A DNA stretch of 15,933 nucleotides, taken from Clostridiales bacterium. GTDB taxonomy: Bacteria; Bacillota; Clostridia; Oscillospirales; QAMX01. Numbering within the stretch: the first letter of the stretch is position 1; every line of letters begins with the position of its first letter. The position numbers and the translations under genes are program-made. The stretch spans positions 1 through 15,933 of the forward strand of contig QAMX01000112.1 in assembly GCA_003149835.1 (NCBI GenBank), read 5' to 3'. Positions 1 to 9,310 of this stretch are shown piece after piece. Under the pieces are notes generated by a model. The model was given only the letters and a program-made list of their open reading frames with translations, had not been told where the DNA came from and did no database searches.

Positions 1-353
1 TGCTGGAAACGGCGCTCTCGGACAAAGGGCTGGTCGAAAAGGGCAGGCTGATTGCCGCGGCTCGGGAGAACCGGTTGGCGGAGCTGTATCAGGACACCGC
101 CTTTGCCGGGGCGGCTGCGCTCGGCGTCGCCCTGAACGGCGAAAAAAAGCCGCTGACGGAATTTGAACGCGCGTGCGCGGCCGCTGAAAACCAGCTCTTC
201 GAGCCCGTCCGCTACGTCGCGGCAGGGCCGGAGATCCTGATCGCGTATATCGTCAATAAGGAAGAGGAATTCAAGATTTTGAGGACGATTATGGCCGGAA
301 AACTGACGAATCAGTCTCCCGCCGATATCGCGGCCGCGCTCGGCGGCGTGTAA
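1..353 (+). CDS. atpC: V/A-type ATPase subunit C, 5'-truncated by the window edge
   Basis: This is the C-terminal end of the central-axle cap subunit (NtpC; equivalent to eukaryotic subunit d), which links the rotor shaft D-F to the membrane c ring. The reading frame is open from position 3 and ends with TAA at 351-353, so about 116 residues are visible; an internal TTG at 75 is not the true start. The family's conserved tail is easy to see: an 'IAYIVNKEEEFKILRTI' helix, then 'AGKLTNQSPADI', the usual ending in which the last helix carries an acidic patch followed by a short LSPEEI-like element. Subunit F begins 24 bp downstream, followed by A, B and D, which is the standard bacterial V/A-ATPase order and confirms the assignment. 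The rest of the gene and the membrane subunits lie before the window. Confidence 0.93.
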   Translation, partial: LETALSDKGLVEKGRLIAAARENRLAELYQDTAFAGAAALGVALNGEKKPLTEFERACAAAENQLFEPVRYVAAGPEILIAYIVNKEEEFKILRTIMAGKLTNQSPADIAAALGGV

Positions 354-377
354 ATCAAACGGACGGGAGCGAGGAAC

Positions 378-710
378 ATGGAATACAAAATAGCGGTCAT
401 AGGCGATTACGATTCCGTTCTCGGCTTTAAAGCGGTCGGCTTTGACGCGGTTCCGGCCGATACGGCGGAATCCGTTAAGGCGGCTTTGAAGGAACTGGCC
501 GCCGGACCGTACGCGGTGATTTATATCACGGAACAGGCGGCGAGCCTTGCTATGGAAGAGGTCGCCAAATATACGGACCGCCTCGCTCCGGCGGTGATTC
601 TGCTTCCGGGCAAAAGCGGTTCGCTCGGGATCGGCAAAACGGCGGTCAAAAAGAGCGTTGAACGGGCGGTGGGCGCGGATATCATCAGCGGTACGATTGA
701 TCAGCAATAG
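378..710 (+). CDS. atpF: V/A-type ATPase subunit F (NtpG)
   Basis: Small central-stalk subunit that binds subunit D and the A3B3 head and takes part in rotor coupling and regulation. The 110-residue product has the usual family length. It opens with the Rossmann-like start 'YKIAVIGDYDSVLGFKAVGFDAV', in which the GD followed by a GFKAVG stretch is the family signature, then an alternating alpha/beta core with 'YAVIYITEQAA' and 'APAVILLPGKSGSLGIG', and a C-terminal helix that docks on the head. The ATG at 378 follows a GCGAGGA ribosome binding site. It lies 24 bp after subunit C and 55 bp before subunit A. It should not be confused with F-type subunit b, which shares the symbol atpF in other nomenclature. 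Confidence 0.95.
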   Translation: MEYKIAVIGDYDSVLGFKAVGFDAVPADTAESVKAALKELAAGPYAVIYITEQAASLAMEEVAKYTDRLAPAVILLPGKSGSLGIGKTAVKKSVERAVGADIISGTIDQQ

Positions 711-765
711 CGTTCGCCGCGGCCGCGCCATGAATTATTAGACGGAAGGGTGTCTGAAACTCGGT

Positions 766-2532
766 ATGGAAAACGGAAGAGTCGTGAAAATCTCCGGTCC
801 GCTCGTCGTCGCGGAGGGAATGTCCGGCGCAAATATGTTCGACGTCGTCCGCGTCGGCGAGGATCGTCTGATCGGTGAAATTATTGAGATGCGCGAAGAC
901 CGCGCCTCGATTCAGGTATATGAGGAAACCTCCGGCCTCGCCCCGGGCGCGGAGGTCGTTTCGACGGGCGCGCCGCTCTCTGTGGAGCTGGCGCCGGGCA
1001 TGCTGGAAATGATTTTTGACGGGATTCAGCGCCCCCTTGAAGTGATCCGCAAGCTGACCGGCGATACGATCAGCCGCGGTATCGACGTCACGGCGCTCGA
1101 CCATACGAAAAAATGGGCGTTTCACCCGTTGGTAAAGGTCGGCGACCGCGTTGTCACCGGCGACATCATCGGCGAGGTGCCGGAGACCGTTATCGTATCC
1201 CATAAAATCATGGTGCCGCAGGGCGTCGAGGGCGAAATTACCGCGATCTATGAAGGCGATTTTACGATTACCGAGCCGGTCGCCCGCGTCCGAAGCGAGG
1301 ACGGGACGGAGAGGGATTTGCAGATGCTGTCCTACTGGCCGGTCAGACGCAGCCGTTTGTACCGTGAAAAGCTCGCTCCGGCGACGCCGATGATCACCGG
1401 CCAGCGCGTGATTGATACCATGTTTCCCATCGCCAAGGGCGGCGCGGCGGCGATTCCGGGTCCCTTCGGCAGCGGAAAGACCGTCGTGCAGCATCAGCTT
1501 GCCAAATGGTCGGACGTCGATATCGTCATCTACATCGGCTGCGGCGAACGCGGCAACGAGATGACCGACGTGTTGCGCGAATTCCCGGAGTTGAAGGATC
1601 CGCGCTCGGGTGAAAGCCTGATGAAGCGCACGGTGCTGATCGCCAACACCTCCGACATGCCGGTTGCCGCGCGCGAGGCGTCCATCTATACCGGCATTAC
1701 CATCGGCGAATATTTCCGCGATATGGGCTATGACGTCGCGATTATCGCGGACTCCACCTCGCGCTGGGCGGAGGCGCTCCGCGAAATGTCCGGCCGTCTG
1801 GAAGAGATGCCGGGCGAAGAGGGATATCCGGCTTATCTGACCTCGCGGATCGCGCAGTTTTACGAGCGCGCCGGCCGTGTCGTCTGCCTGGGCAGCGACG
1901 GCCGCGAGGCCTCGCTGAGCGCGATCGGCGCCGTCTCGCCGGCCGGCGGCGATATTTCCGAGCCGGTTTCTCAGGCGACGCTGCGAATCGTCAAGGTTTT
2001 CTGGGGGCTTGACGATCAACTCGCGTATCGCCGTCACTTTCCGGCGATCAACTGGCTGAACAGCTATTCGCTCTATCTCGACCGCGTCATGCCTTGGCTG
2101 AACGAACACGTTGACAAGGAGTTTCGGCAAAACCGCGACACGGCGATGCGGCTTTTGCAGCAGGAGTCGGAGCTCGATGAAATCGTCCGCCTGGTCGGTA
2201 TTGACGCGCTTTCCCCGCAGGACCGGCTGACGATGGAGACGGCGCGGATGATCCGCGAGGACTTTTTACAGCAGAACGCCTTCTCGGATACGGACAGCTA
2301 TACTTCGCCGGAAAAGCAGTTTGCGCTTTTGAAACTCATTCTCCGCTTCAACGCCGCGGGGACGGAGGCGCTCGAAAAGGGCGCGGAGATCGACCGGCTG
2401 CTCGCCATGCCCGCCATGGAGCAAATCGGACGGGCGAAGGATGTCGGCGAAAAAGAGTTTCAGCAGCGGTACGCGGCGATTGCGGACGAGATGGTTCGTG
2501 AAATGCGGCGCGTTTCAGAGCAGCAGCAGTAG
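766..2532 (+). CDS. atpA: V/A-type ATPase catalytic subunit A
   Basis: Catalytic subunit of the A3B3 head, which hydrolyses or synthesises ATP at the A-B interface. At 588 residues it matches the family, which is longer than F-type beta because of the 'non-homologous region' insert near residues 110-200. The N-terminal beta barrel starts '[19 protein letters not shown]'. The Walker A loop is GPFGSGKT at residues 232-239, with K238 and T239, followed by '[11 protein letters not shown]', whose E261 and R262 sit at the same numbers as in the Enterococcus hirae enzyme as I recall it. The Walker B strand is '[36 protein letters not shown]'. All catalytic positions look intact. The ATG at 766 follows a GGAAGGG ribosome binding site at 744-750, rather far upstream. 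It is co-transcribed with F and B. Confidence 0.98.
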   Translation: MENGRVVKISGPLVVAEGMSGANMFDVVRVGEDRLIGEIIEMREDRASIQVYEETSGLAPGAEVVSTGAPLSVELAPGMLEMIFDGIQRPLEVIRKLTGDTISRGIDVTALDHTKKWAFHPLVKVGDRVVTGDIIGEVPETVIVSHKIMVPQGVEGEITAIYEGDFTITEPVARVRSEDGTERDLQMLSYWPVRRSRLYREKLAPATPMITGQRVIDTMFPIAKGGAAAIPGPFGSGKTVVQHQLAKWSDVDIVIYIGCGERGNEMTDVLREFPELKDPRSGESLMKRTVLIANTSDMPVAAREASIYTGITIGEYFRDMGYDVAIIADSTSRWAEALREMSGRLEEMPGEEGYPAYLTSRIAQFYERAGRVVCLGSDGREASLSAIGAVSPAGGDISEPVSQATLRIVKVFWGLDDQLAYRRHFPAINWLNSYSLYLDRVMPWLNEHVDKEFRQNRDTAMRLLQQESELDEIVRLVGIDALSPQDRLTMETARMIREDFLQQNAFSDTDSYTSPEKQFALLKLILRFNAAGTEALEKGAEIDRLLAMPAMEQIGRAKDVGEKEFQQRYAAIADEMVREMRRVSEQQQ

Positions 2533-2591
2533 CCTTTGTGTATACGGCGGGGCAGATACCCGTTATTCAGCCGGAAAGGATACGTTCAATT

Positions 2592-3971
2592 ATGATGAAA
2601 GAATATAAGACGATCAGCGAAGTCGCCGGACCGCTGATGCTTGTCAAAAACGTCACGGGAGCCGCTTACAACGAACTGGCCGAGATCGTTTTGCAGAACG
2701 GCGAAGTGCGGCGCTGCAAGGTGCTGGAAGTCGACGGGACCAACGCGCTGGTTCAGCTTTTTGAGAACAGCGCGGGGATCAACCTTGCCGAGAGCAAGGT
2801 GCGTTTCCTCGGTCACAGTCTGGAAATGCCCGTCTCAGAGGATATGCTGGGCCGCGTTTTTGACGGTCTTGGCCGTCCGGCGGACGGCGGCCCGGAGCTG
2901 CTGGCGGAAAAGCGGCTGGATATCAACGGCCTGCCGATGAACCCGGCGGCGCGGAATTATCCTTCGGAATTCATTCAGACCGGCATTTCCAGCATCGACG
3001 GGCTGAATACGCTCGTGCGCGGTCAGAAACTGCCGATCTTTTCCGGCAGCGGTCTGCCGCATGCGCAGCTCGCCGCACAGATTGCGCGGCAGGCAAAGGT
3101 TCTGAACTCCGACGCGAAGTTCGCCGTCGTGTTTGCCGCCATCGGCATCACGTTTGAAGAGGCAGACTTCTTTATCTCCGACTTTAAACGCACCGGGGCG
3201 ATCAGCCGGACGGTGCTGTTTATCAACCTCGCAAACGACCCCGCCATCGAGCGTATCGCGACGCCGCGTATGGCGCTGTCGGCGGCGGAATACCTCGCTT
3301 TTGAAAAGAATATGCATGTGCTGGTCATCCTGACGGATATTACCAACTATGCCGAGGCGCTCCGCGAGGTCTCCGCAGCGCGCAAGGAGGTTCCGGGCCG
3401 CCGCGGCTATCCGGGTTATCTGTATACCGACCTGGCGACGATGTATGAGCGCGCCGGCCGCCGCATGAGCAGCGAGGGTTCCATTACGATGATTCCGATT
3501 CTGACCATGCCGGAGGACGACAAGACGCACCCGATCCCCGACCTGACAGGCTATATCACCGAGGGTCAGATCATTCTCTCGCGCGAGCTGTACCGCAAGA
3601 ATATCCATCCGCCGGTCGACGTCATGCCGTCGCTTTCCCGCTTGAAGGACAAGGGCATCGGCGTGGGAAAGACCCGTGAGGAGCACGCCAATCAGATGAA
3701 CCAGATCATCGCCTGCTACGCCCGCGGCAAGGAGAGCAAGGAGCTGATGACGATTCTGGGCGAGGCGGCGCTGACGGAGCTGGATAAGCTGTACGCGAAA
3801 TTTGCCGACGAGTTTGATAAGCGCTATGTGGCGCAGGGCTATGAGACGAACCGATCCATTGAAGAAACGCTTGACCTCGGCTGGCGGCTGCTGGAAATTC
3901 TGCCCAAGTCTGAGTTAAAGCGCATTAAACCGGAGTTTATCGAAAAATATTACCGTGGACAACAGAAATAA
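2592..3971 (+). CDS. atpB: V/A-type ATPase regulatory subunit B
   Basis: Non-catalytic nucleotide-site subunit of the A3B3 head; it supplies the arginine finger to the catalytic site of A. A GTG at 2538 would give an 18-residue extension (477 residues), but I place the start at ATG 2592 because GGAAAGGA at 2573-2580 sits 11 bases upstream, the 459-residue length fits the family, and the numbering then matches Enterococcus hirae NtpB as I recall it, with the arginine finger of 'PSLSRL' at R350. A second ATG follows directly at 2595. The P-loop is the expected degenerate SGSGLPH at residues 151-157, which lacks the GK(T/S) lysine. Conserved '[33 protein letters not shown]' is present. It begins 59 bp after A and ends 21 bp before D. 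Confidence 0.97.
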   Translation: MMKEYKTISEVAGPLMLVKNVTGAAYNELAEIVLQNGEVRRCKVLEVDGTNALVQLFENSAGINLAESKVRFLGHSLEMPVSEDMLGRVFDGLGRPADGGPELLAEKRLDINGLPMNPAARNYPSEFIQTGISSIDGLNTLVRGQKLPIFSGSGLPHAQLAAQIARQAKVLNSDAKFAVVFAAIGITFEEADFFISDFKRTGAISRTVLFINLANDPAIERIATPRMALSAAEYLAFEKNMHVLVILTDITNYAEALREVSAARKEVPGRRGYPGYLYTDLATMYERAGRRMSSEGSITMIPILTMPEDDKTHPIPDLTGYITEGQIILSRELYRKNIHPPVDVMPSLSRLKDKGIGVGKTREEHANQMNQIIACYARGKESKELMTILGEAALTELDKLYAKFADEFDKRYVAQGYETNRSIEETLDLGWRLLEILPKSELKRIKPEFIEKYYRGQQK

Positions 3972-3992
3972 GAGCGGACGGAGGCGGAGATC

Positions 3993-4646
3993 TTGGCGGT
4001 CATGAACATTAACCCGACGCGGATGCAGCTGAAAAAGCTGAAACAGCGTCTCACCACGGCGGTACGGGGTCATAAGCTTCTGAAAGACAAAAACGACGAG
4101 CTGATGAAGCAGTTTCTCGATACGGTGCGGGAAAACATGCGTCTGCGCGCCGCCGTCGAGCAGAAGGTTTTGGCGCTGCACGGGCACTTTACAGCGGCCG
4201 CCGCCGCGATGAGTCCAGAATATCTGAGTCAGGCGCTGCTGCTGCCTAAGCAGAGCGTCACGCTCGAAATCGAAGAAAAGAATATCATGAGCGTTCGCGT
4301 GCCGAACTATCATTTCCATACGCGCTATGAAGATGACGGCGGCGGAATTCTGCCGTATGGAACGGTCAACACCGCAGGCGAATTGGACGACGCCGTCCGC
4401 GCGGCTTTTGAGCTGCTGCCGGAGCTGTTGAAGCTGGCGCAGGCGGAAAAGGCCGCGGCGATGATGGCTGCGGAAATCGAAAAGACGCGGCGGCGCGTCA
4501 ACGCGTTGGAGCATGTCTTGATCCCGCAGTTCCGGGACACGATCCGCTTTATCACCATGAAGCTCGAAGAAAACGAGCGCGGGAATATCACCCGCCTGAT
4601 GAAGGTCAAGGACATGATGCTTGCCGAGGCAAGAAAGCGCGACTGA
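3993..4646 (+). CDS. atpD: V/A-type ATPase central shaft subunit D
   Basis: Rotor shaft subunit, functional counterpart of F-type gamma; its two long helices form the coiled coil inside the A3B3 head and its lower end binds F and C. The product (217 residues) begins with the family signature 'NPTRMQLKKLKQRLTTAVRGHKLLKDKNDEL', continues as a coiled coil to about residue 75, has a central beta-rich part, and closes with a second long helix ('RRRVNALEHVLIPQFRDTIRFITMKLEENER'), which is highly characteristic. The start is TTG at 3993, eight bases after GGAGG (3980-3984); ATG 4002, nine bases on, is the alternative and would shorten the protein by three residues. It is the last gene of the operon and is followed at once by a terminator. 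Confidence 0.96.
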   Translation: MAVMNINPTRMQLKKLKQRLTTAVRGHKLLKDKNDELMKQFLDTVRENMRLRAAVEQKVLALHGHFTAAAAAMSPEYLSQALLLPKQSVTLEIEEKNIMSVRVPNYHFHTRYEDDGGGILPYGTVNTAGELDDAVRAAFELLPELLKLAQAEKAAAMMAAEIEKTRRRVNALEHVLIPQFRDTIRFITMKLEENERGNITRLMKVKDMMLAEARKRD

Positions 4647-4656
4647 CAGGCGATAG

Positions 4657-4691
4657 ATCAGCCGTAAACGGTGTTTGCGGCTGATTTTTTT
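4657..4691 (+). terminator. Rho-independent terminator of the ATPase operon
   Basis: A 13-base arm ATCAGCCGTAAAC (4657-4669) pairs with GTTTGCGGCTGAT (4673-4685) across a 3-base loop with one imperfect pair, followed by a run of seven T (4685-4691). It lies 11 bp after the stop codon of subunit D, so it should end the operon. Confidence 0.9.
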
Positions 4692-4732
4692 ATGCCTGAA
4701 CGGAAAAACCTGTGGGATTTTTTGAAAAAAAA

Positions 4733-4741
4733 TGGTATAAT
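4733..4741 (+). promoter_or_regulatory. Extended -10 sigma-A promoter for the large exported protein
   Basis: TGGTATAAT at 4733-4741 combines a perfect TATAAT with the TGn extension. No good -35 hexamer is found at the proper distance (the TTGAAA at 4722 is only 8 bases away), which fits an extended -10 promoter. Transcription would begin near 4748, leaving a leader of about 67 bases. It lies between the operon terminator and the next gene. Confidence 0.7.
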
Positions 4742-4814
4742 ATTCTAGCGACGGCCGCTGTATCGCCAGAGACTGCGGCAAGGGCTTTGAAAAAATGACA
4801 AGGGGCGTTAGACA

Positions 4815-7800
4815 ATGAAAATCTCTTTGGGCAAAAGAATGCTTTGGCTGCTGCTGGCGCTGCTGATGTTGGCGCCGGCGATGCCCGCCGCACCGGCACT
4901 CGCCGAGGAGGCGGGGAAGCGCATCCTGCTGGTTCAGGACGATCTGCCGTGGGATTCCAACGCCAATATAGAGGTTTTGGATGCGATGGGCGTAGAATAC
5001 GACTGCGTGGCGACGGCAGACTTTGTAACGGTCGATCTGACGCTATACGCCGTTGTGATTTTTGCCAACGATCAGAAATTTGCCGCCTATGAAAACTACA
5101 AGAGTTTTCAGGAATATCTGGAACTGTTCGCGGAGTTGGGCGGCGTGATCGTTTTCGGCGCCTGCGACGAGGGCTGGGCAAACGGCACGATGACGGGCAA
5201 CCTGCCGGGCGACATTGAGAAAATCGGAAAATATACCTATAATAACTATATCGCAGCGCCGGAACACCCGATCGTCACCGGCGCGCTGACAGATTACCTG
5301 ACGCTGCTGAACGACGATCTGTACTCCAAATATTGCAGCCATACCTATTTTGTCGAGGAAACGCTGCCCGCCGGCTCCACCGTGATTCTGCGCGACAGCG
5401 ATACCCATGCGCCCACACTGGTCGAATATCCCCTTGGCTATGGGCGTGTAATCGCCTCCGGCCTCACATGGGAGCATAATTACCTTTATGCGGAGGAAAA
5501 CCAATACGGAGAGTATGCCCGTAAGGCGCTCGACGATTTGTATACCTATGCGATCCGCGTCAGCCGGATTGACGTGCAGGACCTTTCACGGCTGCGCGAA
5601 TGGTGGATCGACGCCAATGCGCACAGCGTCTTTGTCGCTACGGACGGAGAGGAGTCCATGCCGCTGGAAAACGCAACGGTGAGCATCGCCGGCGATACGC
5701 TGACGACCGATGAAAACGGCGCTGTGGAGCTGCTGCCGGACGATTACGAAGGGAAACAGACGGTCGTTGCCAGCGCGGAGGGATATCGGAGCGCGGCTTT
5801 CCGGTACAGCATTGCGCCGCGCACCTCGCGCTTTTTCTTCCTGACCCCGAAAACGGACGACAGGCCGTATGCCATGATGGCTATGGAAGAGGACAGCGAA
5901 TACGATCTGCTCCACCAGAGCCTGCATTACACCGAAGGCGACCGGCAGATATGCAATATCAGCGTGATGGCCGACTGGGGCGGACACGGCGAAGGCAGCT
6001 ATACGCTGCTTCAAAAAGGGATTAAGGGCCTGTATACGGCGCTGAAAACAACCAATACCACAGGAACCTTTAAGCTCGCGCCCGGCATGTCCTTTAACCC
6101 CAAGCAGCCGGTCTACCTGCTGTTGACGGCGGCGGACGGGACGACCTCAGACCTGATCGAGCTCGGAATCGTCATCCGCAAGAAGCCGGAAACCGGCGTC
6201 AACAGCGGCGGTTCTCTCGAAGAACAGGATTCCTTTGTTTTCGCCGATCCGCAGAAGGGCGAGGTCAACGACAGCAAGGCGACGGAGATTCTGCCCAACG
6301 AATTTCAACTGCAAATCTCCGCGCTGCCCATTCAGGTGCGCCGCGTTCCCGATGAAAAGACCGGTACATATTCCCTGCAAGCTCTGATCGGGACGGATAT
6401 GAAGCAGCTTTTCGACGATCAAAATTTAATGGAAAACCTGAAAAGCTATTTTGTCGAGGACTTTGAAAAGGCCGTCGAAAGCGCCGACCGCTCAAACCGC
6501 CTGCTCGGGCTGATGCAGGCCTATGACAAACAGCTCGGCGTCGGCTCTTTTACAGTCGCCAAGGGCGCCGACTCGGAATATAAGGTTTTTGGCTATTATG
6601 AAGAGACGTATGATCTTGACGGAAACCTCATTTCCCGCGGCGGCGGCATTCTTTTTGAAATCGAGTGGTCTTATAAGCACACTACCCAGTTTTGGGCGGG
6701 GCCGATCCCGCTGTATCTGGACCTAAAAGGCTTTCTAGGCACGGACGGGGAGATCGGCGTCGACTATTCCTCCGAAGCGGGCTGGGCGCTGGACGGCAAA
6801 CTGACGCTGAAATTTGGAATCACGGTCAGCGGCGGACTCGGCGTTTCAGGCGTAGCTTCCGTCGGCGCGGGAGGCACGGCGCAGCTTTCCATTCAGCTTG
6901 CGCCGCAATCAAAGGGGACGCTGACGTTTCAGGCGCATGTCGAGGCATACCTGCTCTTTGTCGTCGACTATAAGTATAAATTTGATCCAAAGGAATTGCC
7001 GCTCTGGCCGAAATCGGCGGATCAGCTTGCCAACGTCGTGATTCAAAGAATGGATTTCGGCGACGAGGATTCCTTTGAGATCATCGACGATTCCTACCGA
7101 TACGGTACCGGACTGTGGCAGGGATACGCAGCGGATCCGGATACGCTTTATTCGCTCCAAGAGTCCGTTCTGCCGAGCTCGCTGCCGCAGCTGGCTCGGT
7201 ACGGCGACCGGGTCGTCGCCGTATTTCAGGCGACGGCGGACGGGCGTTCTGCCGGCGACAGCACGGTGCTGATGTATTCGGTTCTGGAAGACGGCTTCTG
7301 GTCGGAGCCGCAGCCGGTGTGCGAATCGCCCACGGCAGACTTGACGGCGCAGCTCTGTGAAGCGGACGGGGAACTGTATGTGATCTGGCAGAAGGTTTCC
7401 GAACCGGTCGGCGCCGAGACGGGGTCTGAGCTGCTGCAAGCGAGCTTTGCGGCTTCCGAGATCTGCGTTGCCGCATGGGACGACGAGCAGAGCCGGTTTG
7501 ACGAGCCAGTATGGCTGACAGACGACCGACAGCTTGATATGCTGCCGGCGTTGGCGTCGGACGGCTCCCAGCTCTACGCCGTCTGGCTCTCCTGTCCTGA
7601 AAACGACGTTTTTGCGGCCGGCCGCTCCGCGCAGATCCTGTACGCCGTTTTTGACGGTCGGACATGGTCGCAGCCGATGCTTTTCTGCGAACCGGGCGTC
7701 AACCAATACGTTCAGGAACTGGCCGCACGGATCGACGGAGGCCGTCTCAGCGTCGCGTATACGGCGCTTGACATGCAGACAGGCGTCGGCGGCGCATATG

Positions 7801-9242
7801 CGGGCACCAAGGATTCTGTGCAGCAGATCGGCGTAGACGCCGCGGCGCTGCGCTGTGATAACGGCACCTATTACTGGGTCGGAGAGAACCGGCTCCGTTC
7901 GCTCGCGCCGGGCGGCGAGGCCGTAGACATCGGGCTATCTGTACCGGGCGCATATCAGATTCTCAGCGGCAAACAGGGAGCGGAGCTGCTGTTTATTTCG
8001 GGCGACACCATTTTTGTTTCCCATGAACGGCGGGGGGAATGGACGCAGCCGGCCGCGCTCGTTTCGATACCCGAGCAGACGGTAATGGCGTTCAGCGCGT
8101 CCGTCAGTGAAGACGGCGACGTCTTTCAAGTGATGCTGACGGTTCGGGATGAGGACGGAACGGTCGATATCCGCTATATCGAAACAGCCGGCGGCAGCGA
8201 TGTCGAGCTGCGCTATGCCTATGAAACCGGATATGAAGACGGCGACGGCGTCTACGTCTTCTCCATTGCCAACACCGGCAGCCGCCCGGTGGAAGGGCTG
8301 ACATTGCGTTTGGGAATGCCGGACGGCTCCGTCGTCGAGGAGTTTGTCGATATCGAAATTCCGGTCGGAGAGACGGTGCTTGTGGAGCGGGAGATCCATT
8401 TGGGCGAGCTCGACGCTCCGCATGCCATGAGCGTGGAGATCATGGCGGAAAAGGATATCAGCCAAGGCAATGATTCCACCGAAGTGATCTTCGCTTTGCC
8501 GGATCTGGCCGTCGAGGCCGAGTCCTTCCGCACGGCCAGCGGATATGTTGTCGCGGTCACGGCCAGAAACCTGTCGTCGATTTCAACCGACGCGACGATC
8601 AGCGTCGTCGCTGACAACCTTTCGGACGGCCTGGTGCTGGATATGAAAAATATCGGCATACTGAATCAAAACGAAGATTTCGTCTATCTGTACGCCATTG
8701 ATCGGGATTCAATCGATTTTTCAGAGGGCGCGAAGTGCTACTATGTGACGCTCGACGGCTATTACGGCGACAGCAATCCGCTGGACAACGTGCGGAGGCT
8801 GGTGTTCTATCCGCCGGATGTGTTTGAACCCTCGGAAGAGCCGGCTCAGGAATTTACGATTGTCAACGTCGAGGCGATTTCGCTGCCAGTCGCTTCGATC
8901 CGGCTCAACCTGACCGATCAAACGACCTATGCGCTGGCGGCGGCTTTCCAACCGGAAAACGCGACCTATCCTTTTATCGAGTGGTTCTCTGACGATGAGG
9001 GCATAGCGACTGTGGGCGAAGACGGCCTTGTCACCGCCGTTGGCTCTGGGCATACAAAAATTACAGCCGTTTCGCTGGACGGACGGCATACGGCGTCCGT
9101 TCAGATATTCGTCGGCGGCGGGGAACCGCATCTGACCGTCGACCGCCTGATCCTTTGGGTGAGCATAGCGGCTGCGGCGGTACTGGCGGCCGGGGCGACG
9201 GCGGCGCTGATCGTTTCGGCGCGTCGGACACGGAAAAAGTAA
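4815..9242 (+). CDS. Large exported, membrane-anchored multidomain protein of unknown function
   Basis: A 1475-residue protein whose function I do not recognise. Visible layout: a signal peptide (residues 1-30, KRMLWLLLALLML core, ALA cleavage motif); a class I amidotransferase/ThuA-like fold at about 35-245 with C117 in 'FGACDEG', H151 and H221; a carboxypeptidase-regulatory-like Ig domain at about 272-330 ('LENATVSIAGD...TDENGAVEL...AEGYRSA'); a poorly recognised middle; a Gly-rich amphipathic beta stretch at about 639-719; beta-propeller-like repeats at about 785-1100; two CARDB-like Ig domains at about 1135-1332; a BIG2-like domain at about 1352-1435 ('GIATVGEDGLVTAVGSGHTKITAVS'); a transmembrane helix at about 1444-1467; and a basic tail SARRTRKK. 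No LPXTG motif is present, so it would be held in the membrane with nearly all of its mass outside. AAGGGG at 4800-4805 lies 9 bases before the ATG. It is probably co-transcribed with the membrane gene 68 bp downstream. Adhesion, polymer binding or envelope sensing are only guesses. Confidence 0.85.
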   Translation: MKISLGKRMLWLLLALLMLAPAMPAAPALAEEAGKRILLVQDDLPWDSNANIEVLDAMGVEYDCVATADFVTVDLTLYAVVIFANDQKFAAYENYKSFQEYLELFAELGGVIVFGACDEGWANGTMTGNLPGDIEKIGKYTYNNYIAAPEHPIVTGALTDYLTLLNDDLYSKYCSHTYFVEETLPAGSTVILRDSDTHAPTLVEYPLGYGRVIASGLTWEHNYLYAEENQYGEYARKALDDLYTYAIRVSRIDVQDLSRLREWWIDANAHSVFVATDGEESMPLENATVSIAGDTLTTDENGAVELLPDDYEGKQTVVASAEGYRSAAFRYSIAPRTSRFFFLTPKTDDRPYAMMAMEEDSEYDLLHQSLHYTEGDRQICNISVMADWGGHGEGSYTLLQKGIKGLYTALKTTNTTGTFKLAPGMSFNPKQPVYLLLTAADGTTSDLIELGIVIRKKPETGVNSGGSLEEQDSFVFADPQKGEVNDSKATEILPNEFQLQISALPIQVRRVPDEKTGTYSLQALIGTDMKQLFDDQNLMENLKSYFVEDFEKAVESADRSNRLLGLMQAYDKQLGVGSFTVAKGADSEYKVFGYYEETYDLDGNLISRGGGILFEIEWSYKHTTQFWAGPIPLYLDLKGFLGTDGEIGVDYSSEAGWALDGKLTLKFGITVSGGLGVSGVASVGAGGTAQLSIQLAPQSKGTLTFQAHVEAYLLFVVDYKYKFDPKELPLWPKSADQLANVVIQRMDFGDEDSFEIIDDSYRYGTGLWQGYAADPDTLYSLQESVLPSSLPQLARYGDRVVAVFQATADGRSAGDSTVLMYSVLEDGFWSEPQPVCESPTADLTAQLCEADGELYVIWQKVSEPVGAETGSELLQASFAASEICVAAWDDEQSRFDEPVWLTDDRQLDMLPALASDGSQLYAVWLSCPENDVFAAGRSAQILYAVFDGRTWSQPMLFCEPGVNQYVQELAARIDGGRLSVAYTALDMQTGVGGAYAGTKDSVQQIGVDAAALRCDNGTYYWVGENRLRSLAPGGEAVDIGLSVPGAYQILSGKQGAELLFISGDTIFVSHERRGEWTQPAALVSIPEQTVMAFSASVSEDGDVFQVMLTVRDEDGTVDIRYIETAGGSDVELRYAYETGYEDGDGVYVFSIANTGSRPVEGLTLRLGMPDGSVVEEFVDIEIPVGETVLVEREIHLGELDAPHAMSVEIMAEKDISQGNDSTEVIFALPDLAVEAESFRTASGYVVAVTARNLSSISTDATISVVADNLSDGLVLDMKNIGILNQNEDFVYLYAIDRDSIDFSEGAKCYYVTLDGYYGDSNPLDNVRRLVFYPPDVFEPSEEPAQEFTIVNVEAISLPVASIRLNLTDQTTYALAAAFQPENATYPFIEWFSDDEGIATVGEDGLVTAVGSGHTKITAVSLDGRHTASVQIFVGGGEPHLTVDRLILWVSIAAAAVLAAGATAALIVSARRTRKK
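7185..7780 (+). repeat. Divergent beta-propeller-like protein repeats inside the large exported protein
   Basis: Four related units at roughly residues 791, 844, 910 and 968 of the large protein share the pattern 'PxLA-DGxxLYAVW', then a 'xLYAVFDGRxWSxP' strand pair: 'LARYGDRVVAVFQ' with 'LMYSVLEDGFWSEP', 'LCEADGELYVIWQ' with 'VAAWDDEQSRFDEP', 'LASDGSQLYAVWL' with 'ILYAVFDGRTWSQP', then 'LAARIDGGRLSVAYT'. The spacing of about 53-66 residues and the blade-like strand pattern suggest propeller blades of a sialidase or WD-like kind. The Asp-box motif is not clearly present, so no sugar-cleaving activity is implied. Confidence 0.5.
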
Positions 9243-9310
9243 GGGCGCCGAGCAAGGCGGCCGGCGGGCGCTGTGCCGTCGGCCGCCGCGCCAAAAGGGG
9301 GCTATACAGG

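Noticed and set aside
685..2130. 481-residue minus-strand open frame opposite ATPase subunit A
   Set aside because: It is a shadow of the strongly conserved atpA reading frame, Arg/His-rich in composition and without a family match; long antisense frames are common in GC-rich genes.
2538..2591. GTG start giving a longer ATPase subunit B
   Set aside because: The ribosome binding site, usual length and residue numbering all favour ATG 2592.
4722..4727. TTGAAA as the -35 of the promoter before the large exported protein
   Set aside because: Only 8 bases from the TATAAT; the extended -10 explanation is better.
3915..4781. 288-residue minus-strand frame spanning the subunit D gene and its terminator
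   Set aside because: It crosses a strong plus-strand terminator and promoter and lies opposite a recognised subunit.
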